Assembly (NCBI GenBank): GCA_013334245.1
Contig: JAAXXZ010000012.1
Coordinates: 1 to 43,293 of the forward strand
DNA: 43,293 nt
Direction: 5' to 3'
DNA from: Candidatus Moraniibacteriota bacterium
Lineage (GTDB): Bacteria; Patescibacteriota; Minisyncoccia; Moranbacterales; UBA1568
The translations under genes were made by a program, and so were the position numbers. Positions within the stretch are counted from its first letter, which is position 1; each line of letters begins with the position of its first letter. The notes below the pieces were generated by a model. The model worked only from the letters and a program-made list of their open reading frames with translations. It was not told the origin of the DNA and did not search any database. Of the stretch, positions 32,543 through 39,865 are shown in pieces.

Positions 32543-33775
32543 ATGACCAGCACGACGAACACCAGTCCTGATACGGCGCGGAACGGTTCGGACAACCTGC
32601 CCGACGAAAACGGCTTCTTCGGCGAATACGGCGGCCGGCTTGTCCCGCCCGGACTGATATCCGTACTACGGGAAGTAACCGAGGCATACGAAACTGCGAG
32701 AAAAGATCCGGCATTCATCGAAGAATATCGCGCTCTTCTTTCCGAGTACGTCGGACGGCCCTCTCCGATATATTTCGCGAAACGACTGACTGAAAAGCTC
32801 GGCGGATCGAAAATCTACCTCAAGCGCGAGGACCTGAACCATACGGGTGCGCACAAGATCAACCACACGCTCGGCGAAGCGCTGCTCGCGAAGCGGATGG
32901 GTAAATCCAAACTGCTTGCCGAAACCGGAGCCGGACAGCACGGGGTCGCCCTTGCGACAGCCGCGGCAATCGTCGGATTGCAGTGCGAAATTCATATGGG
33001 CGCGATCGACATCGAAAAGCAGCATCAGAACGTCTTACGGATGCGGATGCTCGGTGCGACGGTCGTTCCGGTCGAATCAGGCGGACGATGCCTCAAGGAT
33101 GCCGTCGACAGTGCTTTTACGACCTATCTTGCCGGACACGACCGCACATTTTTCGGCATCGGATCCGTAGTCGGACCGCATCCGTATCCGATGATGATTC
33201 GGGACTTCCAGTCGATTGTGGGCGAGGAAGCGCGCCGGCAGATGCTCGAACGCGAGGGAAGACTCCCGGATGTGCTTGTAGCCTGTGTCGGCGGCGGGTC
33301 GAACGCCATCGGCCTTTTCAGCGCATTCCTGAATGACGCCGTCGACATGATCGGCGTCGAGCCGGCCGGCAGAAGCTTTAAAAAGGGCGATCATGCGGCG
33401 ACACTGACATTCGGCAAGCCGGGCGCGATTCATGGCATGTTCACGTATCTTCTACAGGACGAAAACGGAGTGCCGGACCCGGTCCACTCGGTTGCCTCGG
33501 GGCTCGACTACCCCGGCGTCGGTCCGCAGCATTCCTATCTGAAGGATTCGGGCAGAGTGTCGTATGTTACGGCAAACGATGAGGAAACGCTGAACGCGTT
33601 TTCCGTCCTCTCGAAAACGGAAGGCATCATTCCGGCGCTTGAGAGCGCGCACGCCGTCGCGCACGCGATCAAAATCGCTCCGGATATGGATAGTGACGCG
33701 ATCATCCTCGTAAACCTTTCCGGTCGCGGTGACAAAGATATCGATTATGTTGCCGAACGAATCATGCCCAGTTGA
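32543..33775 (+). CDS. trpB: tryptophan synthase beta subunit (TrpB1 type), without trpA
   Basis: A 410-residue PLP enzyme that makes L-tryptophan from indole and serine. The PLP lysine is K105 in [23 protein letters not shown] follows, and the phosphate-binding GGGSN is at about 250-254. The N-terminal [10 protein letters not shown] and the ending [13 protein letters not shown] are standard for TrpB1. It contains no tryptophan residue by my reading. No trpA or other trp-pathway gene follows; a terminator lies 6 bp after the stop. It may use salvaged indole or act with TrpA encoded elsewhere. The gene lies 126 bp after the attenuator's T-run; no good Shine-Dalgarno is present. Expression should depend on tryptophan-sensed readthrough at 32335-32416. 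Confidence 0.95.
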   Translation: MTSTTNTSPDTARNGSDNLPDENGFFGEYGGRLVPPGLISVLREVTEAYETARKDPAFIEEYRALLSEYVGRPSPIYFAKRLTEKLGGSKIYLKREDLNHTGAHKINHTLGEALLAKRMGKSKLLAETGAGQHGVALATAAAIVGLQCEIHMGAIDIEKQHQNVLRMRMLGATVVPVESGGRCLKDAVDSAFTTYLAGHDRTFFGIGSVVGPHPYPMMIRDFQSIVGEEARRQMLEREGRLPDVLVACVGGGSNAIGLFSAFLNDAVDMIGVEPAGRSFKKGDHAATLTFGKPGAIHGMFTYLLQDENGVPDPVHSVASGLDYPGVGPQHSYLKDSGRVSYVTANDEETLNAFSVLSKTEGIIPALESAHAVAHAIKIAPDMDSDAIILVNLSGRGDKDIDYVAERIMPS

Positions 33776-33781
33776 TTCTTA

Positions 33782-33811
33782 AATGCCCGGCCCCTGATGG
33801 GGCCGGGCATT
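33782..33811. terminator. shared bidirectional terminator between trpB and the Nudix gene
   Basis: A perfect 13-bp stem, AATGCCCGGCCCC (33782-33794) and GGGGCCGGGCATT (33799-33811), with a TGAT loop. It lies between convergent genes and can stop transcripts from both sides, though the T-tract is short on either strand. Confidence 0.85.
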
Positions 33812-33841
33812 ATTCGTTCAAGCATATTCACCGCCAAGAAA

Positions 33842-34357
33842 TCACCCCGATACGATTCCATCCGACAGATCCAGGTATTCGTACATGTTCGGAACGAACT
33901 TTTCCGGAAAAAAAGCCGTTTCTTTTCGAAGTTCATCAATCGGAAACCAGCGGATATCCTCTATGCTTCCTGCTTCGGTTTCAAACGATTCCGCAGGAAT
34001 ATCGACGACAGCCACATACCATTGTACGAAAAAATTATGATCCCCGTACCTACGCACCTTTCTGCTCTTCCGAAACTTCATATCCGAGAGTCCGATTTCT
34101 TCCCTGGCCTCCTTGAGGATGTTCGAGTCATACGTTTCCCCGGCTTCAACCGTTCTGGATACGGCGGGGCCCCACTTCCCGGGATCATTCCGCTTGGTAA
34201 AAGCCCTCTGAACGAGCAGCGCATCCCCGCGACCGTTCGTCACCCAGAGCGCTGAAACACGATAAATGTCGGGGCTTCCGACCCCGACCAGGCCCCTATC
34301 CTTGATTCCGATGATATTGTCATTCTCATCAACGATGAGTATCGGCTCTTTTATCAT
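33842..34357 (-). CDS. Nudix-family protein with a degenerate box (IPP-isomerase-like)
   Basis: A 171-residue protein of the Nudix fold. ILIVDENDNIIGIKDRG and SALWVTNGRGDALLVQRAF match the IPP-isomerase/YfcD-like group. The box region RTVEAGETYDSNILKEAREEIGL keeps the E-E pairs needed for metal, but the first Gly is Arg and the usual Arg of REUxEE is Lys. Such changes are tolerated in some IPP-isomerase-like members. It overlaps the upstream GT4 gene by 4 bp (ATGA), so it is translated with it. It may act on a nucleotide-sugar or polyprenyl intermediate. Confidence 0.75.
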   Translation of the reverse strand: MIKEPILIVDENDNIIGIKDRGLVGVGSPDIYRVSALWVTNGRGDALLVQRAFTKRNDPGKWGPAVSRTVEAGETYDSNILKEAREEIGLSDMKFRKSRKVRRYGDHNFFVQWYVAVVDIPAESFETEAGSIEDIRWFPIDELRKETAFFPEKFVPNMYEYLDLSDGIVSG

Positions 34358-35508
34358 TTCTGTCCCAGTTTCGTGCTACCTTCGTACTCTTCCACGTATC
34401 GCATCGCCTGCGCGGTCCAATCCATCGATTCCGCCTTAATCCTGCTTGCGGCGCCCATTCGGGCGCGAAGCCCGGCGTCGGAAGCGAGCTTTCCGATTTT
34501 TTCCGCCAGGTCCTCGGGCGACTCCTTCTTCACAAAAAACCCGTTCTCGCCGTCGGTGACCAGCTCCTCCGTTCCGCCGGTCACCGTCGCCACGATAGGC
34601 AGTCCGGACGCGATCGCCTCGAGCACCGTATTGCTCATCCCCTCGTTCAAGGACGGGAGGCAGAAGATATCGCATTCACGATAGACCGCGGGCGTCCCGT
34701 CGTGCGGGACGAGACCCCGGAAATCGACACGCTCCGTCACCCCGCACTCCGCGGCGAGCGACTCGAGATATTCACGTTCCCCTCCGGCTCCGGCGATGAC
34801 GAGCCGCGCCGACTCAGGAAGCGACGCCATCGCACGCACCAGGAAGCGGACACCCTTGCGAGGAGTGAGCCGTGAGACTACCAATATGCGGACCATACCG
34901 TCCGATACGCGCTCATGATCGGGATGAAATTGACCGGTATCGACGCCGTTCGGAATGATTTCGATTTCCTGCCGGGCATCCGTCATGAGGGCGAGGTCGC
35001 GCAATCCCCGACTGTTCGAGATGACATCCGCCGATCTACGCCAGACGATGCGTGCAAGCGGCCTGAACACGGAGTAGAGGAGTTTGAACCGTTCACTGTA
35101 TCCGGGGACGTCGGCTCCCCGCAGCGACACGATATACGGCAATTTGAACTCAAAACTGAGCACCATCGCGAGAAACCCGCACGGGACCGTAAAAAAGGCG
35201 TGGATAAGGGAGAAATTTCCCTCCTGACGAATCAGCTTCCGAGAGAAGAAATACGCGCTCCAGGAATAGGCGAGCAGGTTCGCTCGGGACTGGTAGTGCA
35301 GGTTCCGGTCATCCTTGCCAATCGGCAACCGATGGACGACGACGTTCTTGCCGACGCGCTCCCGCGAATACTCGTCGCCGACCGCAGACGTCACCAGGTG
35401 CACCGTAAGATTCGCCATCTTCGCATACTCACGCAAAAGATACGCGGTCGCGTTCCCGGCGCCTCCCCCGAGCGGAGGATACTCATAGTTGAGGAATAAG
35501 ATTTTCAT
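34354..35508 (-). CDS. GT4-type glycosyltransferase (GT-B fold)
   Basis: A 384-residue GT4 enzyme. MKILFLNYEYPPLGGGAGNA is a textbook N-terminus with the glycine-rich acceptor loop. IVSLRGADVPGY, EIIPNGVDTGQFHP at the domain junction, SRLTPRKGVRFLVRAM, GAGGERE and the complete E-x7-E motif in NEGMSNTVLEA follow. It would transfer a sugar from a nucleotide donor to a lipid-linked acceptor in the cytoplasm. The frame opens at a TTG at 35523, but ATG 35508 fits the family start. It lies in a five-gene minus-strand operon with Ugd and GT2. Confidence 0.9.
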   Translation of the reverse strand: MKILFLNYEYPPLGGGAGNATAYLLREYAKMANLTVHLVTSAVGDEYSRERVGKNVVVHRLPIGKDDRNLHYQSRANLLAYSWSAYFFSRKLIRQEGNFSLIHAFFTVPCGFLAMVLSFEFKLPYIVSLRGADVPGYSERFKLLYSVFRPLARIVWRRSADVISNSRGLRDLALMTDARQEIEIIPNGVDTGQFHPDHERVSDGMVRILVVSRLTPRKGVRFLVRAMASLPESARLVIAGAGGEREYLESLAAECGVTERVDFRGLVPHDGTPAVYRECDIFCLPSLNEGMSNTVLEAIASGLPIVATVTGGTEELVTDGENGFFVKKESPEDLAEKIGKLASDAGLRARMGAASRIKAESMDWTAQAMRYVEEYEGSTKLGQK

Positions 35509-35573
35509 CGGTTTAGAACACAAATCTCAGAAAACAATAACCAAACGAAGCCCGAAACACGCATCCCAAACCG

Positions 35574-35936
35574 CTAAGACGTGGACTTTTTTATGATTGC
35601 GGAGAGAATGTTCCGAATCTGTCTACCTTCCTCATAGAGATCTTTCGTACGCTCCGAGAAATCAGGATTCGCTTCCAGTATGAGGTCGAGCCAATGTTCG
35701 GTCTCCTTGCATTCTTTTCGAGCGATCCGGAGGCGATACAGAAAATCCTTCTTACCGACCGCCTCATTCGCCTCCCGATAATTAGCCCCGACAGAACCGG
35801 ATGACCGTACGATTTGGCCGATAAGCTTTTCGTTCACTATGCCCTTCGGCAGAGCCCTGCATAGTCGAATAATGCGTTTCGCAAAATACGTCGTTCTCGT
35901 TTCGAATTCCCGGTATTTGTCCGTGCTTTTGGTCAT
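35574..35936 (-). CDS. four-helix-bundle protein (S23/bAvd-like)
   Basis: About 120 residues of the four-helix-bundle family originally seen in 23S rRNA intervening sequences and related to the accessory protein Avd of diversity-generating retroelements. The pattern is FETRTTYFAKRIIRLCRALP, then IVRSSGSVGANYREANEAVGKKDFLYRLRIARKECKETEHWLDLI. The SxSVxANxxEA and RIAxxExxExxxWL segments are diagnostic. It is common as a stand-alone gene in CPR genomes with unknown function. ATG 35936 fits the family; the frame extends to 35981. No rRNA or reverse transcriptase is nearby. Confidence 0.85.
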   Translation of the reverse strand: MTKSTDKYREFETRTTYFAKRIIRLCRALPKGIVNEKLIGQIVRSSGSVGANYREANEAVGKKDFLYRLRIARKECKETEHWLDLILEANPDFSERTKDLYEEGRQIRNILSAIIKKSTS

Positions 35937-35999
35937 CCGTGCTTTGTTTGGTTTTTGGGTACCGGGATTTGAGTTTTCCAAAGAGCTTCGCTCTTCGGC

Positions 36000-37325
36000 C
36001 TATCGTCCAATAGAATGATACTCGAACCCGAGTCCGTTCATTTTTTTCGGCTCATACAAGAGGCGTCCATCGAAGACGACCGGCTCCTTTAACAGCGCCT
36101 TGATCCGGTCGAAGTCCGGCGTCCGGAACTCCTTCCATTCGGTGACCACGAGCATCGCATCCGCGCCGTCGAGCGCATCGTATTTGTCCTCGAAATACGT
36201 AATCGACGGATTGTCTCCGAAATACTCCGGCGTTTTGGCCATTCTCATCGCTTCCGGATCATGCGCCCGGACGGACGCTCCCCGTTCGATCAACGCGTTG
36301 ACCGTCGCTATCGCGGGAGACTCGCGCATGTCATCCGTCCCGGCCTTGAATGCCAATCCCCATATGCCGAAGGTCTTTCCCGTCAAATCCTTACCGAATC
36401 TGTCTTCCACCATTCCTACCAACACGAGCTTCTGTCTCTCGTTGGTATCGAGCGTCTGTTTGAGCATGCGGGCCTCGTATCCGAAATCGGCGGCGGTCTT
36501 TACCAGCGCCTTCACGTCTTTCGGAAAACAGGAACCGCCGAAGCCGGCACTCGCATACAGGAACGCCTCACCGATGCGGGGATCCGCCCCCATCGCTTTG
36601 CGGACATTTTCGTAATCGGCTCCCGTCTTCGAACATATGTTGGCAAGTTCGTTCGAGACCGAAATCTTGGCAGCGAGGAAACAGTTCGACGCGTATTTGA
36701 CGATTTCTGCCGTTTTGGCATCCATGGCGAAAAATCGCCCCTCTCGCCTCATGAACGGCTCATACAGCTCACGCATCGTCTCGATAGCCTTCGGATCGTC
36801 TGAACCGACCACGACTCGGCTCGGCTGCAGGAAATCCTTGACTGCGGTCCCCTGTGCCAGGAATTCAGGATTGCTCACTACCTGAAACGGTATATCGACT
36901 CCACGTCGCTCCAGCTGCTCCGCGATCGTCTTCGCGACCTGGGCGGCGGTGCCGACCGGCACCGTCGACTTGTCCACAACGATGATCTCGTGATCCATAC
37001 AGCGCCCGAGATCGTTCGCGACCCCGAGCACATGGGAAAGATCGGCACTGCCATCCTCGTTCGGCGGAGTCCCCACCGCGATGAATACGATATCGCTTGC
37101 CTTCAGGGCCGCCTCGAAATCGGTCGTAAACGATAACGTCTTGTTCTTCAGATTACGAAGTACGATTTCGTCCAGACCCTTTTCATGCAGCGGAGCTTTT
37201 CCTGACTCGAACTGATCGATCTTGTTCCGATCCTTGTCGACACAAACGACGGTATTGCCCATTTCCGCAAAACAGGCTCCCGTGACCGAACCAACGTAGC
37301 CAGTTCCGATAACTGCGATATTCAT
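36000..37325 (-). CDS. ugd: UDP-glucose 6-dehydrogenase
   Basis: A 441-residue enzyme that oxidises UDP-glucose to UDP-glucuronate with two NAD+. MNIAVIGTGYVGSVTGACFAEMG is the canonical start. VSNPEFLAQGTAVKDFLQPSRVVVG holds the conserved NPEFLREG-like loop; KYASNCFLAAKISVSNELANIC and GFGGSCFPKDVKAL contain the active-site Cys. GLAFKAGTDDMRESPA opens the C-terminal domain. All family landmarks and the length are normal. It differs from the HSPERIDPGK-type enzyme at 2410-3726. It lies 12 bp after a GT2 gene, within the five-gene operon. Confidence 0.93.
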   Translation of the reverse strand: MNIAVIGTGYVGSVTGACFAEMGNTVVCVDKDRNKIDQFESGKAPLHEKGLDEIVLRNLKNKTLSFTTDFEAALKASDIVFIAVGTPPNEDGSADLSHVLGVANDLGRCMDHEIIVVDKSTVPVGTAAQVAKTIAEQLERRGVDIPFQVVSNPEFLAQGTAVKDFLQPSRVVVGSDDPKAIETMRELYEPFMRREGRFFAMDAKTAEIVKYASNCFLAAKISVSNELANICSKTGADYENVRKAMGADPRIGEAFLYASAGFGGSCFPKDVKALVKTAADFGYEARMLKQTLDTNERQKLVLVGMVEDRFGKDLTGKTFGIWGLAFKAGTDDMRESPAIATVNALIERGASVRAHDPEAMRMAKTPEYFGDNPSITYFEDKYDALDGADAMLVVTEWKEFRTPDFDRIKALLKEPVVFDGRLLYEPKKMNGLGFEYHSIGR

Positions 37326-37337
37326 ACGATGCGGTTC

Positions 37338-38279
37338 CTATGAGTTGACGAAATCCCGTACCGAATAGTTCATTCTTCCCCTTTGGCGATAGAAGGTCTT
37401 CACGGCCGTGTCCACGAGAATACCGAAGACGAACAACTGGACACCGACCAGAATCAGCAGCGTGCCGACCAGCGGCCATATCCGCTCGGAAAGGGACGCT
37501 TCGAAAAAGACCTTTTCGACGAACATCCACATCAGAACGAGGGAACCGAAAAATATCGACACGAGTCCCGTACCGCCGAACAGGTGCAGGGAACGATACG
37601 AGTACTTGCGCCAAAACCACAGGAAAACCATGTCGACAAACCCCTTTATACCCCGTTTCCAATTGTAGTTCGTTTTTCCATGAATGCGCGGATGATGAGA
37701 CACCTTCACCTCCGTCACCCTGAAACCGTCCAACAGGAGCAGGGCGGGAATAAACCGGTGCATCTCCCCGAACAGGTCGACGCCGTCGAAGCACTCCCGG
37801 CGGAACGCCTTCAGGCTGCACCCCGAATCGTGAATGCCGTCCTTGATGAGCAGTCCCCGGAGCAGGTTGGCCGTGCGGGAAAAGAACTTCTTCATGAACG
37901 TGTCCTTCCGCTTATGTCTCCACCCCGAAACGACATCATAGCCGTTATCGATCTCGGTGAGCAGCAGCGGAAAATCCGCCGGGTCGTTCTGCAGGTCGCC
38001 ATCCATCGTAATGATGACATCCCCTTTCGATGCCTTTATGCCGGCATCGAACGCGGCCGTCTGACCGAAATTCTTTCGGAATCTTATAAGCCGAAGCGGC
38101 GAAAGCCCCTTGCAACTTTCGACCGTCGCATCACTCGAGCCGTCATCGACGAAGACGATCTCGTACGGCTTTCCGATTTTTTCGAACGATTCCTTGATGC
38201 GACGATGCAGTTCCTGTACGTTTCCCTCCTCGTTATAGAGCGGAACCACTGCCGATAGCAACGGTTTCTGGTCTTCCAT
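37338..38279 (-). CDS. GT2 polyprenyl-phosphate glycosyltransferase (ArnC/GtrB-like)
   Basis: A 313-residue enzyme of the ArnC/GtrB group, which makes polyprenyl-phosphate sugar at the inner leaflet. LSAVVPLYNEEGNVQELHRRI, FVDDGSSDATVE and the DxD region TMDGDLQNDP form the GT-A site; a later RGLLIKDGIHDSGCSLKAFRRE matches the SGFRLYSR-like loop. Two C-terminal membrane helices (GLVSIFFGSLVLMWMFVEKVFF and LVGTLLILVGVQLFVFGILVD) complete the fold. It is first in the minus-strand operon and has its own promoter (38343-38371). Confidence 0.9.
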   Translation of the reverse strand: MEDQKPLLSAVVPLYNEEGNVQELHRRIKESFEKIGKPYEIVFVDDGSSDATVESCKGLSPLRLIRFRKNFGQTAAFDAGIKASKGDVIITMDGDLQNDPADFPLLLTEIDNGYDVVSGWRHKRKDTFMKKFFSRTANLLRGLLIKDGIHDSGCSLKAFRRECFDGVDLFGEMHRFIPALLLLDGFRVTEVKVSHHPRIHGKTNYNWKRGIKGFVDMVFLWFWRKYSYRSLHLFGGTGLVSIFFGSLVLMWMFVEKVFFEASLSERIWPLVGTLLILVGVQLFVFGILVDTAVKTFYRQRGRMNYSVRDFVNS

Positions 38280-38342
38280 ACTGAATTACTCACAAATAAT
38301 GGCCGAATCACTCGGCTTGTCCTTACTATCATGACTTTCCCT

Positions 38343-38371
38343 ATTTTAGAACGATTTCACCTTTCCGGCAA
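38343..38371 (-). promoter_or_regulatory. promoter of the five-gene operon (GT2-ugd-four-helix-GT4-Nudix)
   Basis: On the minus strand TTGCCG (38371-38366), 17-nt spacer, TAAAAT (38348-38343). Matches are 4 of 6 and 5 of 6. The ATG at 38279 lies 63 bp downstream. Confidence 0.55.
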
Positions 38372-38454
38372 CCGATTTTCAACCCGATTTCCTCCGAGCT
38401 CAGATAGCGAGTTGTTCCGACGGTTCGTGGCTTTTAGGAGGCATTTTTTGAATG

Positions 38455-38483
38455 TTGACGTATTCGAATTATTGGACTATTTT
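38455..38483 (+). promoter_or_regulatory. candidate promoter inside the gene-poor gap
   Basis: TTGACG (38455-38460, 5 of 6), 17 nt, TATTTT (38478-38483, 4 of 6). It would start a rightward transcript near 38490 across a stretch with no convincing ORF. Confidence 0.45.
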
Positions 38484-38489
38484 TGAAGT

Positions 38490-38815
38490 GAGGGGGAACG
38501 ACAAACGTTGTATTCGCAGTCACGCTTCATCGGCTCATTCACAACATGCGTTTTCTGAGACTTGGAGGTCATGGTTTCACGTGCCGTGGCCCATGCATGA
38601 ATCGACTACCAAATGGTCATGTAATTGTTTGGCTGTGATTATCCGTCGTTATGCGGCATAACCCTATACGACACGATAGGAGCCTTATCCACGTCTCATA
38701 AACCCCCTCCCAAATTGTTCCGCCGAAGTGACAAAAAGATGCCTGAGGTATCATCCTTGGCAATGTTATCTACATAACACATCTTTTTTGAAAATCACTT
38801 CGGCGGTTCTCTTTT
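38490..38815 (+). ncRNA. possible structured non-coding RNA with a nested terminal hairpin
   Basis: The 695-bp gap 38280-38974 has no supported gene. After the promoter at 38455-38483, GAGGGGG (38490-38496) can pair with CCCCCTC (38703-38709), closing a region of about 220 nt with small internal hairpins: CATGG/CCATG enclosing CACG/CGTG, GTTATGC/GCATAAC and CCTAT/ATAGG. It is followed by a large nested inverted repeat: CCGCCGAAGTGA (38720-38731) with TCACTTCGGCGG (38795-38806), and AAAAAGATG (38733-38741) with CATCTTTTT (38780-38788). Inside that is TGTTAT/ATAACA (38764-38779). A pyrimidine run TTCTCTTTTTCTC follows. It does not match RNase P RNA, tmRNA, SRP RNA or 6S motifs I know. Confidence 0.4.
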
Positions 38816-38885
38816 TCTCACCGACGACATCATCCGCGCCGGATCTGCGGCCTGCAAAGTTTTTCGTCGTTTCATCGTATTCAGA

Positions 38886-38959
38886 CCGATAGCGCGCATC
38901 TATCGGACAACTTGACGATTGATGGTATAATTTGCCCATGATAGTCGGTCGATAGCGCG
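38886..38959 (+). promoter_or_regulatory. extended -10 promoter flanked by direct repeats
   Basis: TGGTATAAT (38923-38931) is a perfect extended -10; the -35 region is weak. It is flanked by the 10-bp direct repeat CGATAGCGCG at 38887-38896 and 38950-38959. The first copy also forms CCGATAG/CTATCGG (38886-38892 and 38900-38906). The arrangement looks like paired operator sites controlling the GT2 gene at 38975. Confidence 0.5.
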
Positions 38960-38974
38960 AAAGATTCCTCACAT

Positions 38975-39724
38975 ATGAAGTATTCCGAAATCTCGATCGT
39001 TATTCCTTGCCACAAGGAAGCCGAGGTGATCGAAACGAATATCCTGACCGTCAACGAGTATCTATCCGGTCTTTTCGACCGGCACGAGATTATAGTCGTC
39101 ACGGACGGCAGCCCGGACGGGACGGACAACGCGATAGACGCCCTTATTCGGAGCCGATCCGACATACCGCTGACCCATATCCAATTCCCGGATAATCGCG
39201 GCAAAGGCGCCGCGGTCAAGGCTGGCATCCTTGCGTCCCGGTTCGAAACGGTCCTGTTCATGGATGCCGACCTGACCATCCCGATAGAGGAGCTGGGCGA
39301 ATTCATGTCCGCACTCGGTCAATCGGACATCGTGATAGCATCGCGTCTGGCCCCAGGCGCGAAATTCGAGGAGCCGGTCCCATGGTATCGCGTCCTTATG
39401 GCGCGTGGATTCCACCTGTTGCAGATACTCATTCTTGGAAACTTCGAGTTCTCCGATACGCAGTGCGGATTCAAGCTGTTCCGACGAAACGTCGCGCTCG
39501 ACATATTCAGACGTATTACCATTCGCAGATTCGCATTCGATGCCGAACTCATCTTCCTGGCAAAGCACCTTGATTATCGTGTGGCAATTCTCCCGGTAAC
39601 CGTGCGCAAGGATCCCCGTGATACGAACGTGCGCATCGTTCGAGATCCGATCGACATGCTCTTTTCACTGCTTCAGATACGCCTGAACGATCTTCTCGGC
39701 AGATACGAGAACGGACGGCAATAG
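38975..39724 (+). CDS. GT2 glycosyltransferase (dolichyl-phosphate-sugar-synthase-like)
   Basis: A 249-residue GT2 of the ALG5/DPM1-like group without C-terminal membrane helices. ISIVIPCHKEAEVIETNI, VVTDGSPDGTDNAI (with Thr replacing the first Asp of VDDGS), NRGKGAAVKAGIL and the DxD region FMDADLTIP form the catalytic domain; DTQCGFKLFRRNVA is the conserved C-terminal-side loop. It would make a polyprenyl-phosphate sugar. It has its own promoter with flanking direct repeats and a terminator after it, so it is monocistronic. Confidence 0.9.
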   Translation: MKYSEISIVIPCHKEAEVIETNILTVNEYLSGLFDRHEIIVVTDGSPDGTDNAIDALIRSRSDIPLTHIQFPDNRGKGAAVKAGILASRFETVLFMDADLTIPIEELGEFMSALGQSDIVIASRLAPGAKFEEPVPWYRVLMARGFHLLQILILGNFEFSDTQCGFKLFRRNVALDIFRRITIRRFAFDAELIFLAKHLDYRVAILPVTVRKDPRDTNVRIVRDPIDMLFSLLQIRLNDLLGRYENGRQ

Positions 39725-39732
39725 AAGCACCC

Positions 39733-39771
39733 AGAAGCCCGATATACGATGCCCTTCTCCGGGGCTTTTTT
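39733..39771 (+). terminator. intrinsic terminator after the GT2 gene
   Basis: AAGCCC (39735-39740) pairs with GGGCTT (39762-39767) before a T-run to 39771; AGAAG/CTTCT (39733-39737 and 39754-39758) is an alternative inner stem. It lies 8 bp after the stop. Confidence 0.7.
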
Positions 39772-39775
39772 CAGA

Positions 39776-39804
39776 TTGACACGAAATTGTAAACGTGGTA
39801 TCAA
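39776..39804 (+). promoter_or_regulatory. promoter of the lipoprotein gene
   Basis: TTGACA (39776-39781), 17 nt, TATCAA (39799-39804) preceded by TGG. The -35 is perfect. It begins 5 bp after the previous terminator. Confidence 0.7.
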
Positions 39805-39821
39805 TGTACCTTGTTAGTCCG

Positions 39822-39839
39822 CCGGCATAGCCGGTTTTT
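39822..39839 (+). terminator. terminator-like hairpin in the lipoprotein leader
   Basis: CCGGC (39822-39826), ATA loop, GCCGG (39830-39834), then TTTTT (39835-39839). It lies between the predicted start near 39811 and the ATG at 39866, so it may attenuate the gene. The stem is short (5 bp). Confidence 0.4.
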
Positions 39840-39865
39840 ACATCACCAAAAAACACCTGACATAC

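Noticed and set aside
35574-35936. Accessory protein of a diversity-generating retroelement
   Set aside because: The protein fold is Avd-like, but there is no reverse transcriptase, template repeat or variable repeat in the window. A stand-alone four-helix-bundle protein is the simpler call.
38452-38661. 69-codon plus-strand frame in the gene-poor gap
   Set aside because: Its ATG overlaps the promoter box at 38455, there is no ribosome site, and the composition (many Ser, His, Trp, Cys) does not resemble the neighbours. An RNA interpretation fits better.
39804-39830. Possible 8-codon leader peptide MYLVSPPA before the lipoprotein gene
   Set aside because: Its ATG overlaps the -10 box, so it would not be transcribed from the visible promoter, and it has no regulatory codon run except PP.
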